From Paenibacillus sp. (GTDB taxonomy: Bacteria; Bacillota; Bacilli; Paenibacillales; Paenibacillaceae), in contig JAFWEX010000084.1 of NCBI GenBank assembly GCA_017512705.1, positions 291,158 through 355,157 on the forward strand: a DNA stretch of 64,000 nucleotides, written 5' to 3'. Under the pieces are notes generated by a model. That model made no database searches and was not told the DNA's origin. It saw nothing but the letters and a program-made list of their open reading frames with translations. Of the stretch, positions 44,186 to 53,152 are shown in pieces (the first letter of the stretch is position 1; the number at the start of each line of letters is the position of its first letter). Made by a program: the position numbers and the translations under genes.

Positions 44186-45595
44186 ATGACAGCAATATCC
44201 TCCACCAAAGAGTCCCTTCGCTCAGATGCCCAGGATTTGAAGCTAATTCGGCTGACCTGGCCTATATTCCTGGAACTCTTCTTGTTTATGTTGATGGGGA
44301 GCGTGGATACGCTCATGCTTAGCTCCGTATCGGATAATGCCGTCTCCGGGGTAGGCGCGGCCAACCAGATTATCTCGATTGCCATTCTTGTACTTGAAGT
44401 CATTGGTCATGGTGCTGCCATCGTTGTAGCCCAATATATCGGTTCGAAAAAGCTGACAGAAGCTGCACAGGTTACAGGTAATGCCATTACACTTAACTTG
44501 GCGGTTGGATTGATCCTGAGTGTGATCTTCCTGGTGTTTGGCGGACATATGCTGTCGCTTTTAAATATACAAGGTGAAATCTATGATTATGCTCGTTCGT
44601 ATATGAGCATTGTCGGGGGCGGGATTTTCCTGCAGGCTCTCATTAATGCACTGGCTGCAACGATTCGTACATACGGTTACACCAAGGAAACCATGTATGT
44701 GTCCGTATTTATGAACGTCATTCACGTTATTGGTAACTATGCCCTGATTTTTGGACATTTCGGCCTGCCGAAGCTGGGTGTGGAAGGAGCAGCGATCTCT
44801 ACGGTTGGTAGCCGTTTCATCTGCTTGCTGATCTTCTTCTGGCTCTTGTATCGTGTGACTGAAGTACGCGTAGATTTTGAATATTATATCAAATTGTCCA
44901 AACAGTTCATTGGGAAAATTCTGCGCATCGGCATTCCGTCTGCAATGGAATCCATGGTATATCACTCCTGCCAGCTCGTATTCACCCTGTACGTGACTTA
45001 TCTGGGTGCAGAAGCCATGGCAACGAAGCAATATGCAGGCAATATTTCTAGTTATATTTATCTGTTCAGTATGGCGATTGGCATGGGAACGTCCATCATC
45101 GTAGGTCGGCTTGTGGGTGCACGCCGCAAGGATGATGCGTACAAACGTGTATTTGATAGTGTCAAATGGGCGCTTCTGGCCACAGTTGCCATTGATGTGA
45201 TTATTATCATTTTCCGCGTGCCATTGATGGGCATTTTCACCGATAATCCGGAGATTATTCGGTTAGGAGCTCAGGTACTTCTGCTCAGTCTGGTTCTTGA
45301 AACCGGACGTACCTGCAATATTGTTATTATTGGCTCGCTGCGTGCGGCAGGAGATGCCAAGTTCCCGGTATACATGGGGCTGATCTCCATGGTGTGCATG
45401 AGTCTGCCTCTCGGGTATCTGCTGGTATTCCAGTTGAATCTGGGGCTGGCAGGTGTGTGGCTTGCCATTGCAGCGGACGAGTGGACACGTGCGGTTATTA
45501 TGTACTTCCGCTGGAAGAGCCGTGCGTGGGAGAAACATGAGTTGGTAGAGCATGATGAGGAAGAGGCCGGTGCACAGCCGGTTCCGGCAGTCTGA
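44186..45595 (+). CDS. MATE-family multidrug exporter
   Basis: A 469-residue membrane protein with twelve helices that expels cationic compounds in exchange for Na+ or H+. The two MatE halves begin KLIRLTWPIFLELFLFMLMGSVDTLML and RIGIPSAMESMVYHSCQLVFTLYV. An upstream extension to 44138 is possible, but GGAAAGGTGAG precedes ATG 44186. It is monocistronic, about 275 bases after the sugar importer, and closed by a good terminator. Confidence 0.92.
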   Translation: MTAISSTKESLRSDAQDLKLIRLTWPIFLELFLFMLMGSVDTLMLSSVSDNAVSGVGAANQIISIAILVLEVIGHGAAIVVAQYIGSKKLTEAAQVTGNAITLNLAVGLILSVIFLVFGGHMLSLLNIQGEIYDYARSYMSIVGGGIFLQALINALAATIRTYGYTKETMYVSVFMNVIHVIGNYALIFGHFGLPKLGVEGAAISTVGSRFICLLIFFWLLYRVTEVRVDFEYYIKLSKQFIGKILRIGIPSAMESMVYHSCQLVFTLYVTYLGAEAMATKQYAGNISSYIYLFSMAIGMGTSIIVGRLVGARRKDDAYKRVFDSVKWALLATVAIDVIIIIFRVPLMGIFTDNPEIIRLGAQVLLLSLVLETGRTCNIVIIGSLRAAGDAKFPVYMGLISMVCMSLPLGYLLVFQLNLGLAGVWLAIAADEWTRAVIMYFRWKSRAWEKHELVEHDEEEAGAQPVPAV

Positions 45596-45661
45596 TAGGC
45601 TGTCATATACCCGAGAAGCGGCCTCATCGTGAGTTAAGTATAATCAGTCTTAGAGTTAAGT

Positions 45662-45707
45662 AGAGTCAGCCAAGGACAGGTATTGTCCTTGATCTGGCTC
45701 TTTTTTT
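45662..45707 (+). terminator. intrinsic terminator after MATE gene
   Basis: AGAGTCAGCCAAGGACA pairs with TGTCCTTGATCTGGCTCT with small internal mismatches, followed by seven T. Confidence 0.88.
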
Positions 45708-45782
45708 ATTTTCCGCAAAAATGATCAAAACGGCTTCTGTACGAACACGTATAGTAAGGATGTGGAAGGGGGACATCTTCAA

Positions 45783-46679
45783 TTGAGTCGATATCAGGAG
45801 ATGATTCAGGACAGCTTGTTCTACATCGAGAACCATCTGCATGAAGAGATTGGTCTGGAAGACGTCGCTTCCGAGGCGATGTTATCGCCTTATCATTATC
45901 ACCGGGTATTCCGGGATGAGGTGGGCATGACGGTGGTCGAATATATTCGGCATCGGCGGATGAGTCTCGCATCTACCGCACTACGTTCTACAGATGCAGG
46001 GATTTTGGATATTTCCCTTGCTTGCGGATTTGAAAGTCAGGAGGCATTTACTCGTGCCTTTCGTAAAATATATGGCATGCCGCCTGGACGTTTTCGCAAA
46101 TTATTTGATCTGAAACTATTCACTGGAAAAACTAGAGGAGGAGAAATAGAGATGAATTCTACAACGGCTATCAAAGGCTGGATGCTAACGGGAAGTCACC
46201 CGCAAAACTATGAGATGGGTATTGATCCTGCTGAGGTACATCACGGAAAAGCTTCAGGGTATTTGAAGGCAGTTACACCTATGGAGCCGAATGAGTTTGC
46301 AACGATGATGCAGCAGTTTCGGGCAGACAAGTATGTGGGAAAACGCATGAAGCTGTCTGGGTTTGTCAAAACGGACCGTGTGGAGGGTTTTTGCGGACTA
46401 TGGATGAGCGTTGCTAACCATGTTCAGGATGTGCTGCAGTTTGATAATATGCATGACCGGCCAATCACAGGAACGCAGCCGTGGAATCAATACAGCATTG
46501 TGCTGGATGTACCAGCAGAGAGTGCAGTGATCTCGTTCGGGGTGCTTCTGAACGGGAAAGGTAAAGTCTGGGTGGATAGCTTCCGCTTCGAGGAAGTGGA
46601 TCTGAACACACCTTTGACCCATATGGAGACAGAATATGAAATGTCAGACGAGCCGTTAAATCTATCGTTTGAGGAATAA
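45783..46679 (+). CDS. AraC-family regulator with C-terminal ligand-domain
   Basis: A 298-residue regulator with the DNA-binding part at the N-terminus: two HTH motifs in residues ~10-105 (LEDVASEAMLSPYHYHRVFRDEVG and ILDISLACGFESQEAFTRAFRKIYG). Residues ~130-298 form a beta-rich, jelly-roll-like domain (KRMKLSGFVKTDRVEGFCGLWM, WNQYSIVLDVP, KVWVDSFRFEEVD), which recalls carbohydrate-binding folds and may hold the effector. TTG 45783 follows GGGGGA by 9 bases; GTG 45762 is in frame but lies on that site. Its target may be the MATE gene upstream or a remote operon. Confidence 0.85.
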   Translation: MSRYQEMIQDSLFYIENHLHEEIGLEDVASEAMLSPYHYHRVFRDEVGMTVVEYIRHRRMSLASTALRSTDAGILDISLACGFESQEAFTRAFRKIYGMPPGRFRKLFDLKLFTGKTRGGEIEMNSTTAIKGWMLTGSHPQNYEMGIDPAEVHHGKASGYLKAVTPMEPNEFATMMQQFRADKYVGKRMKLSGFVKTDRVEGFCGLWMSVANHVQDVLQFDNMHDRPITGTQPWNQYSIVLDVPAESAVISFGVLLNGKGKVWVDSFRFEEVDLNTPLTHMETEYEMSDEPLNLSFEE

Positions 46680-47004
46680 AGAAATCAAAAAAGAAGGGCA
46701 AAATGCGGGGGAATTATACCTACCTACCTGCATGCGCTGAAGATGACTACCGCTGCCTAGCGTCATATACAATACCGTATTAACGTTTATTCCATATCTT
46801 TCATGCCTTTCTATACATTAATATTGACTAAGTCCTTCCGCTTCCGATAAACTAGTATGCAGGAATATATAGTCGAATGTAGGCAGCAGTTCGAGACGAT
46901 GTTTCGGGCGGCTGTTTCTTTTCTTTTTCTGCAAGTCAAGGTGCAATGTAGTAGGCTCGCCGGAAGAACCGGCTAACAACATGGAAGAGGAACAGGTGAT
47001 AGAT
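46680..47004 (+). promoter_or_regulatory. leader and promoter region of trhO
   Basis: About 325 bases without an ORF. TTGACT (46824-46829), 18 bases, TAAACT (46848-46853) forms a plausible promoter. The leader of roughly 140 bases ends in the hairpin GCCGG-aagaa-CCGGC (46959-46973), some 30 bases before the start codon. The part left of the promoter holds nothing recognisable. Confidence 0.5.
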
Positions 47005-47892
47005 ATGTGCAATAGCGCGTACCGCGTGCTTTTATATTATAAGTTTGTGAAGATTGAAGACCCCGAGACGTTTACGCAGGAGCATCTGCAGTACTGTAAA
47101 GATCTAGGCGTAAAAGGCCGTATTCTGATCGCTTCCGAGGGGATCAATGGTACGGTATCGGGTACACCTGAACAGACGGAGCAGTATATGAAGGACATGC
47201 ATGCCAACCCGCTGTTCAAGGATATGGTATTTAAGATTGATGACGTGGAAGAGCATGCGTTCAAAAAAATCTTTGTACGGCACAAGGCAGAGCTGGTTAC
47301 ATTCCGTGTGGACGAAGAGCTTGATCCGAATGTGATTAGTGGTAAACGCCTTTCACCAAAGGAATTCCACGAGCATTTGCAGCGGGATGACGTCATTGTC
47401 ATCGATGGCCGCAATGATTATGAGTATGAGATTGGCCATTTCCGCGGTGCTATTCGTCCAGATGTAGAATCATTCCGTGAATTTCCAGAGTGGATTCGGG
47501 AGAACCTGGGCGATATGAAGGATAAAAAGATCATTACGTACTGCACAGGCGGTATTCGCTGTGAGAAGCTGACGGGCTTCATGATTAAGGAAGGGTTCCA
47601 GGATGTTGCCCAGCTTGAAGGTGGAATTGTAACTTACGGGAAAGACCCTGAGGTGCAGGGACATTTGTTTGACGGCAAATGTTATGTATTCGATGAGCGG
47701 ATCTCGATGCCGATTAACCGTACCGAAGAAGATATTGTTATTGCTAGTTGTTATCACTGTGGTACGACACATGACCGATATATTAATTGTCCGACCTGCA
47801 ACCTGCAGCATGTATGCTGTGAGGATTGTGAAGAGACGCATAACCGCTTTTGCTCGGATGCTTGCCGGGAGGCAGCGCCCGTACACGCATAA
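47005..47892 (+). CDS. trhO: oxygen-dependent tRNA uridine(34) hydroxylase
   Basis: A 295-residue rhodanese-fold enzyme (YceA/YbfQ) that makes 5-hydroxyuridine at tRNA position 34, a step toward mo5U/cmo5U. The N-terminal ferredoxin-like domain has [16 protein letters not shown], the catalytic Cys is in [11 protein letters not shown] (~178-188), and a C-terminal Cys cluster (SCYHCG, CPTC, CCEDC, CSDAC) is a zinc-binding tail typical of the Firmicute form. ATG 46981 is in frame but AGGTGAT favours ATG 47005. A regulator gene follows after 12 bases. Confidence 0.95.
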   Translation: MCNSAYRVLLYYKFVKIEDPETFTQEHLQYCKDLGVKGRILIASEGINGTVSGTPEQTEQYMKDMHANPLFKDMVFKIDDVEEHAFKKIFVRHKAELVTFRVDEELDPNVISGKRLSPKEFHEHLQRDDVIVIDGRNDYEYEIGHFRGAIRPDVESFREFPEWIRENLGDMKDKKIITYCTGGIRCEKLTGFMIKEGFQDVAQLEGGIVTYGKDPEVQGHLFDGKCYVFDERISMPINRTEEDIVIASCYHCGTTHDRYINCPTCNLQHVCCEDCEETHNRFCSDACREAAPVHA

Positions 47893-47904
47893 GCAGGAGA
47901 GCAG

Positions 47905-48552
47905 GTGCTGAATGTGAAGCGTGAAGAAGAACGTACAACGCGTGAACGGATTCTGTTCATGCTGAAACAGCAAGGAACCATGACTGCGCGAGAGATCACC
48001 GCGGAACTGGGACTGACCGGTATGGCCATTCGTCGCCATCTCACAGCACTGGAGCAGGATGGTTGGATTGAGGTACGTGAGGCTCGGGCAACAGCGGGGC
48101 GTCCATCCTCTGTATACCACCTGACAGATCGTGGAGATAATTATTTCCCGAAGTCCTATTCGTCTCTGACACTAGAGTTGCTGGAAGAATTGTCTGATAC
48201 CGCAGGTAGCAGTGTGGTAGATGCCCTTTTTGAAGGTCGCCGTGACAAGCTGCTTCGCAGCGGTCTGCAGCAGATGGAGGGGCATGACCTTGCTGGACGG
48301 GTGGAAGAACTGGCACGAATCCAGAATGCCAACGGGTATATGGCAGATGCGTCCAGAGAAGAAGATGGCACTTACGTCATCACGGAGATGAACTGCCCTA
48401 TTGTACAAGTGGCGAGTGTATACAAGCAGGCTTGCCGCTGTGAGCTGGAGCTGTTCCGCTCGTTGCTGCAAGCGGATGTAGAGCGCACTGAATGTTACGC
48501 TGATGGCGACAAGAGGTGTAAGTATCAGATTCGTGAAGCGTTGGGGAACTGA
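47905..48552 (+). CDS. HTH regulator with Cys cluster, SufR-like
   Basis: A 215-residue DeoR/ArsR-type regulator: winged helix at ~10-75 (MTAREITAELGLTGMAIRRHLTALEQDG, wing GRPSSVYHLTDRG), then an effector domain with four spaced Cys near the C-terminus (MNCP, ACRC, ECYADGDKRC). That pattern matches Fe-S-binding SufR/YfmP-like repressors; Fe-S sensing is inferred. GTG 47905 has AGGAG about 6 bases ahead. Being 12 bases after trhO it is cotranscribed and may tie the oxygen-dependent tRNA modification to redox state. Confidence 0.82.
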   Translation: MLNVKREEERTTRERILFMLKQQGTMTAREITAELGLTGMAIRRHLTALEQDGWIEVREARATAGRPSSVYHLTDRGDNYFPKSYSSLTLELLEELSDTAGSSVVDALFEGRRDKLLRSGLQQMEGHDLAGRVEELARIQNANGYMADASREEDGTYVITEMNCPIVQVASVYKQACRCELELFRSLLQADVERTECYADGDKRCKYQIREALGN

Positions 48553-48580
48553 TCGGATGATACGTAATAGAAGAGTAGAA

Positions 48581-48617
48581 AAGATGGTCTTGATTCATCG
48601 AGACTGTCTTTTTTTTG
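48581..48617 (+). terminator. intrinsic terminator after the trhO operon
   Basis: AAGATGGTCT pairs with AGACTGTCTT (TG/TG mismatch inside), loop of 10 bases, followed by a run of T. Confidence 0.75.
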
Positions 48618-48679
48618 TTCCCATGTAAAGTAACCTTTCATATCTCTTCACCAAATTTGGATTGGAAGCGGTTCAACCA

Positions 48680-48708
48680 TTGACGGAAGGCAGGATGCAC
48701 CTTAATAT
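48680..48708 (+). promoter_or_regulatory. sigma A promoter of the TrpXYZ-like importer
   Basis: TTGACG (48680-48685), 17 bases, TAATAT (48703-48708). The leader to ATG 48867 is about 150 bases with no T-box or known riboswitch sequence. Confidence 0.7.
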
Positions 48709-48866
48709 TAGGAAAACAATAAAACGCAATAAGGTATGGACTTCAGTCGCATGCCTAAAGTCTAGATTTGTCTGCTTTTGTCGGTCAAAGCAACAATGCG
48801 TTGAAGCGTTCGTTTTGTCCCGCATTAAGGGGTCATATTTTAAAAGATGGAGAGGGGTTCTTACAG

Positions 48867-49916
48867 ATGAAAAAGAAGTTTTGGATGTCATTGATGATGG
48901 CTGCTTCAATGGTCGTAGCAGCAGGTTGCGGAAATAACAGTGGTTCAGGCTCGGAGTCTCAAGGCTCAGATAGTACATCAGGCGGAGGCAGTGAGGAGAA
49001 ATCCTATCAGATTGCTATCTCCCAGATTGTTGAACACCCGTCACTGGATGCTACACGCGAAGGTTTTATGGCAGCACTGAAAGATGCGGGCATCGAAGAG
49101 AACAAAAACCTCAAGCTTGATTACAATAATGCACAGGGCGATTCAACGAACAACCTGTCCATAGCACAGAAAATTGCGGGTGATTCCAAAAATGATCTTG
49201 TGCTCGGAATTGCTACTCCATCTGCATTAGCCCTTGCACAACAAGTGAAGGAAAAGCCTCTCCTGTTCGCAGCTGTAACGGACCCACTGGGTGCCAAGCT
49301 TGTGAGTGACATGGATAAGCCAGGTGGCAATGTAACGGGTGCGTCCGATACCAATCCAGAGGCTATTGTACAATTGGCCGAATTTATAGCTAAAAATCTG
49401 CCTGATGTGAAGACAGTGGGACTTGTGATTAACGAAGGAGAACCGAATGCAGTTGTCATGGCTAACAATGCGGAGAAAGCATTGGCAACACACAATATCA
49501 AGCTGGTCAAAGCACCAGTAACCAATACATCCGAAGTTAAACAAGCAACAGACTCGCTGGTTGGCAAAGTGGATGCATTCTACATTACACTCGACAACTC
49601 CGTTGTAAGTGCAGTAGATACGATTATCCAGACCGCAAACAGCAACAAAATTCCGTTCTTCTCCAGTGATCGGGATACGGTAGAGAAAGGTGCATTTGCA
49701 ACGGTAGGATTCAAATATTACGACCACGGCTACCAAGTGGGTGAGATGGCTGCCGATATCTTGAAAAATGGAACAAAATCAGGTGACATGAAGGTTACCG
49801 TTCCGGACAAGCTGGATATGATCCTGAACCTGAAAGCGGCTGAAGCTCAAGGTATTACAGTAACAGATGAGATGAAGGCCGAAGTGAAAGATCAGGCAAA
49901 CAACATTATTCAGTAA
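48867..49916 (+). CDS. ABC transporter substrate-binding lipoprotein, TrpX-like
   Basis: A 349-residue lipoprotein of the ABC_sub_bind family (TrpX/YtrF-like), extracellular. The signal peptide ends in VAAGC (about residue 20), then a Ser/Gly/Asn linker and QIAISQIVEHPSLDATREGFMAAL. The interdomain region FAAVTDPLGAKLVSDMDKPGGNVTGASD is the family fingerprint. ATG 48867 follows GAGGGG by about 12 bases. Together with the next two genes it forms a TrpXYZ-like importer; in streptococci such systems are linked to tryptophan, but the ligand here is unproved. Confidence 0.9.
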   Translation: MKKKFWMSLMMAASMVVAAGCGNNSGSGSESQGSDSTSGGGSEEKSYQIAISQIVEHPSLDATREGFMAALKDAGIEENKNLKLDYNNAQGDSTNNLSIAQKIAGDSKNDLVLGIATPSALALAQQVKEKPLLFAAVTDPLGAKLVSDMDKPGGNVTGASDTNPEAIVQLAEFIAKNLPDVKTVGLVINEGEPNAVVMANNAEKALATHNIKLVKAPVTNTSEVKQATDSLVGKVDAFYITLDNSVVSAVDTIIQTANSNKIPFFSSDRDTVEKGAFATVGFKYYDHGYQVGEMAADILKNGTKSGDMKVTVPDKLDMILNLKAAEAQGITVTDEMKAEVKDQANNIIQ

Positions 49917-49961
49917 CTAACGAGTAACCTGACCGGGCAACAACACTCGGCAGAGGGATGC

Positions 49962-49989
49962 GAGGCGAACGCTCAGATCGGTTCGCCTC
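49962..49989 (+). terminator. hairpin between binding-protein and permease genes
   Basis: GAGGCGAAC (49962-49970) pairs perfectly with GTTCGCCTC (49981-49989), followed by ATTCTTTT. Such hairpins commonly protect or attenuate so that the binding protein is made in excess. Confidence 0.7.
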
Positions 49990-50025
49990 ATTCTTTTCGG
50001 ATAGAGATAGACAGGAGGAAGCAGT

Positions 50026-50946
50026 GTGAGTATAAGTTGGAATTCCATTGAAGGGGCAATTGAGCTTGGACTGTTATACGCGCTAATGGCATTGGGTGTG
50101 TACATCACGTTCCGCATTCTTGATTTCCCCGATCTTACCGTAGACGGAAGTTTTACCACAGGAGGCGCTATTGCAGCGGTCATGATCTCCAATGATTACT
50201 CCCCTTGGCTGGCCTGTTTGGCAGCAATGGCTGGCGGCATGGTCGCTGGAGCCCTTACGGGTCTGCTGCATACCAAAGGCAAAATTAACGGGCTGTTGTC
50301 CGGGATTTTGATGATGATTGCTCTGTACTCGATCAATATGCGTATTCTTGGCGCACCGAATAAATCGATTATGGGTGTAGAAACGCCATTTTCGGGTGAA
50401 CATGTCATGATCATCATTATTATTGTAGTTCTGGTATTCAAAGTGATGCTGGATCTGTTTATGAAAACAGATGTCGGACTTGCGCTCCGCGCCACAGGAG
50501 ATAACAAACGCATGATTCGCAGTTTTGGTGCGAATACGGACGTAACGACCATTATTGGAGTGAGTTTGTCCAATGGACTGGTGGCTTTGTCGGGAGCGTT
50601 TATTGCCCAGCAATCCGGGTTTGCCGATATCACCATGGGTATTGGTATGATCGTCATTGGTCTGGCCTCTGTCATTATTGGTGAAGCGATCCTTGGAGCC
50701 AGAACGGTATTCTGGGCGACACTGGCAGCTGTTGTCGGTTCAATTATTTACCGGATTGTGGTTGCACTGGCCTTGCAGGTAGAATGGTTCGATACATCGG
50801 ATCTGAAGCTGATTACGGCTGTTATCGTTATTATTGCACTTGTATTCCCGACGATGCAGCGTTCAATGAAGCAACGTAGCCTCGCTCGCAAACGAACGGA
50901 AGAGCTGATGCGTTCTGGCGGTCAACAGGCGAAGGGAGGCATGTAG
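50026..50946 (+). CDS. ABC transporter permease, TrpY-like
   Basis: A 306-residue permease of the branched-chain/TrpY class with eight to nine helices; the fingerprint GLLYALMALGVYITFRILDFPDLTVDGSF near residue 12 and GAFIAQQSGFADITMGIGMIVIGLASVIIGE near 190 fit. GTG 50026 follows CAGGAGGAAG. Its stop is one base before the ATPase gene. It is the membrane part of the importer headed by the lipoprotein. Confidence 0.92.
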   Translation: MSISWNSIEGAIELGLLYALMALGVYITFRILDFPDLTVDGSFTTGGAIAAVMISNDYSPWLACLAAMAGGMVAGALTGLLHTKGKINGLLSGILMMIALYSINMRILGAPNKSIMGVETPFSGEHVMIIIIIVVLVFKVMLDLFMKTDVGLALRATGDNKRMIRSFGANTDVTTIIGVSLSNGLVALSGAFIAQQSGFADITMGIGMIVIGLASVIIGEAILGARTVFWATLAAVVGSIIYRIVVALALQVEWFDTSDLKLITAVIVIIALVFPTMQRSMKQRSLARKRTEELMRSGGQQAKGGM

Positions 50947-50947
50947 T

Positions 50948-51742
50948 ATGCTGGAGATTACTCAGGTCACTAAATTGTTTAATCCGGGTACTACCGATGA
51001 GAAAACGGCTCTGGTTGGTGTGAATCTAACCATGAATCCAGGCGATTTTGTAACGGTCATTGGTAGTAACGGAGCCGGAAAATCAACTTTGATGAATATC
51101 ATCTCGGGTGTGATGAAGCCGGATATGGGCGATGTGCTGATCAACGACCGTTCGATCAAAAATCTGCCGGAGCATAAACGCAGTAGTTGGATCGGCCGGG
51201 TCTTTCAAGACCCGATGGCTGGAACGGCGCCACATATGTCGATCGAAGAGAACATGGCGATGGCCTACAAACGAGGTAAAGGACGTGGACTCGGTTTTGG
51301 CGTAACACGTGCTAGGCGTGAAATTTTTAATGCGCAGCTCGAGAAGCTAGGTATCGGGCTGGAGAAGCGCCCTAATGCCAAGGTGGGTCTTCTGTCCGGC
51401 GGTGAACGCCAGGCGCTCAGCTTGCTGATGGCGACGTTCACCCAGCCGCAGATATTGCTGCTGGATGAACATACAGCAGCACTGGATCCCTCCCGTGCAG
51501 AGCTGATTACAGAGCTGACGGAGACCCTTGTCCGGGAGATGAGACTCACCACGCTCATGGTCACGCACAATATGGAACAGGCCATTCGTCTAGGGAACCG
51601 TCTCATCATGATGGACAAAGGCCGTATCATTCTCGATGTCAGTGAAGAGCGTAAGCGAACACTTACCGTGCCCGAACTACTTGGCGAATTCGAACGGATC
51701 AGTGGTAAAAAGATGGCGGATGACCGTGTGGTATTGGGATAA
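50948..51742 (+). CDS. ABC transporter ATP-binding protein, TrpZ-like
   Basis: A 264-residue ATPase. Walker A is GSNGAGKST (residues ~39-47), the signature is LLSGGERQAL, Walker B is LLLDEHTAALDP (note H in place of the usual P after DE, typical of this importer family) and the switch His is in MVTHNMEQA. It directly follows the permease (TAG t ATG). It completes the three-gene importer. Confidence 0.93.
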   Translation: MLEITQVTKLFNPGTTDEKTALVGVNLTMNPGDFVTVIGSNGAGKSTLMNIISGVMKPDMGDVLINDRSIKNLPEHKRSSWIGRVFQDPMAGTAPHMSIEENMAMAYKRGKGRGLGFGVTRARREIFNAQLEKLGIGLEKRPNAKVGLLSGGERQALSLLMATFTQPQILLLDEHTAALDPSRAELITELTETLVREMRLTTLMVTHNMEQAIRLGNRLIMMDKGRIILDVSEERKRTLTVPELLGEFERISGKKMADDRVVLG

Positions 51743-51774
51743 TATGTAGAGTGTCGATGTAAGGAGTGTAGCGT

Positions 51775-51813
51775 ATGATGATTACCCGCCTTGCAGGTAA
51801 TCCATGTTGTTAA
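51775..51813 (+). CDS. 12-residue ORF ending Cys-Cys before a terminator
   Basis: MMITRLAGNPCC. TAAGGAG stands 9 bases before ATG 51775, and TAA is only 14 bases before the terminator stem. The codons ATTACC and GGTAAT inside the ORF can form a hairpin (51781-51801). The size, strong site and placement are those of a leader peptide whose translation could control read-through into the regulator gene. It could also be a chance ORF at the end of the importer transcript. Confidence 0.45.
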   Translation: MMITRLAGNPCC

Positions 51814-51827
51814 CTACATCCTTTTCG

Positions 51828-51861
51828 AACCCCTTTGCGTTTTCGCAAAGGGGTTTTTTTA
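51828..51861 (+). terminator. strong intrinsic terminator
   Basis: AACCCCTTTGCG (51828-51839) pairs perfectly with CGCAAAGGGGTT around TTTT, followed by more T. It ends the importer transcript and may act as an attenuator for the next gene. Confidence 0.95.
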
Positions 51862-51907
51862 TGATATGTTGAAAAGGTTGAGAAGGAAACGAGGGAGGAA
51901 CGAGACG

Positions 51908-53086
51908 ATGTCTCTGCAATTTGATGAAGGAAACTATACGGTATCTCGCCGTACAGACTCCATTGGCCTGCTGGCGAAGGAGTTTGCACTTTTGCGTTTT
52001 CTATATAAAAACAAGGACAAGGCCTTCACGCGCAGTCAACTGCTGGATCAGGTCTGGCCGATGGAATATCCCGTGGAACGCACGGTCGATGACCATATCT
52101 ATCGTCTACGTAAGAAGCTGAAACGCTGGGATGAGATGAGTCTGGATACGATTCGTGGTTATGGATACCGGCTTGCTATACGAGAGAACAGAGCAGCCTT
52201 ACCCTCAAACCCTTCGGTTCATGATCCCGAGATGCAGGAGGCCATTCACGGATTGCTCCAGAAATATCATTTGTTCGGACAGGGAAACTCGATACAGATG
52301 CTGGTTCAGCAGCAGGAAGCACTGGGTGTGCGGATTGCGCCGTACTATCTGCTGTATATGCATTTTATACAGGGAGATTTGGAGTGGCTGATAAACACAG
52401 CAGATTCGCCCTTGGAAGAGCGTTTGTATTGGCTGTTGATCTATGTTCATGCTCTCATTCCACCTTCGGAAACTTTGGAACTGTATCAATTAGCAATCCA
52501 GTCACCTGTGCTGCCTGCCGAGTACCGCCGAGAACTACGGATTCTGAATATTATCGAAGTATACGCCGAAACGGGACAATATCATGAAGCCAAAAAACAG
52601 CTAGAGGAAACGTACCGGGTAATGGATGCGGATCAGTTGATTTATTTCAGGTTACCTGTGGGTCTAGCCGCATTATCAGTTGAACTGTGGGGTGGAAGCG
52701 GTGAGGTCGTTGAGGAAAAGATGACGATGCTGCGAAATGAACTGAAAGATGCTCCATACTTACGCGAGATTGGCCGTTTTCAAGTCATGGAAGGCTGCTG
52801 GCTGCTTCGGCAAGGGCGGGTTCGTGAAGCAGAATTGCGTATGGATGACGGGCTGGATGTTTTGAAAATGTCACTAAACGCACCACTGCTTCTTAATTCC
52901 GTCTACCAGATCGTTCTGTATATGGATCATCATCGAATTGGGGGAAGACTTCGCAGCAAATATCAGCAGTTACATAGCGAGATTAGTAAGATGTACGATG
53001 TGTCCGTGTATGGGCAGCAGATCGTAGAGACGATTCGCCAATTTTTATCGCCCAATGTCTCATCCTCTGATCTTCCTCTGACATAG
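51908..53086 (+). CDS. winged-helix regulator with TPR-like C-terminal domain
   Basis: A 392-residue regulator. Residues ~1-95 form an OmpR-type winged helix without a receiver (LLAKEFALLRFLYKNKDKAFTRSQLLDQVWP, wing TIRGYGYRLAI). The remaining ~290 residues are helical and repeat-like, as in SARP/LuxR-type TPR sensor domains (YHEAKKQLEETYRVMD and others). ATG 51908 follows GAGGGAGG by about 8 bases. A leader with a micro-ORF and terminator lies just ahead, and an MFS exporter follows 66 bases downstream, which it probably controls. The signal is unknown. Confidence 0.82.
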   Translation: MSLQFDEGNYTVSRRTDSIGLLAKEFALLRFLYKNKDKAFTRSQLLDQVWPMEYPVERTVDDHIYRLRKKLKRWDEMSLDTIRGYGYRLAIRENRAALPSNPSVHDPEMQEAIHGLLQKYHLFGQGNSIQMLVQQQEALGVRIAPYYLLYMHFIQGDLEWLINTADSPLEERLYWLLIYVHALIPPSETLELYQLAIQSPVLPAEYRRELRILNIIEVYAETGQYHEAKKQLEETYRVMDADQLIYFRLPVGLAALSVELWGGSGEVVEEKMTMLRNELKDAPYLREIGRFQVMEGCWLLRQGRVREAELRMDDGLDVLKMSLNAPLLLNSVYQIVLYMDHHRIGGRLRSKYQQLHSEISKMYDVSVYGQQIVETIRQFLSPNVSSSDLPLT

Positions 53087-53152
53087 CTCCTCTAAGATTA
53101 CAGCTAGAGAACATAATCTGAGAGCTGGCTGTAACCAAGGAGGAATACATGT

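Noticed and set aside
48709-48866. Possible T-box ahead of the TrpXYZ-like importer
   Set aside because: No AGGGTGGNACCGCG-like box or antiterminator/terminator pair is present.
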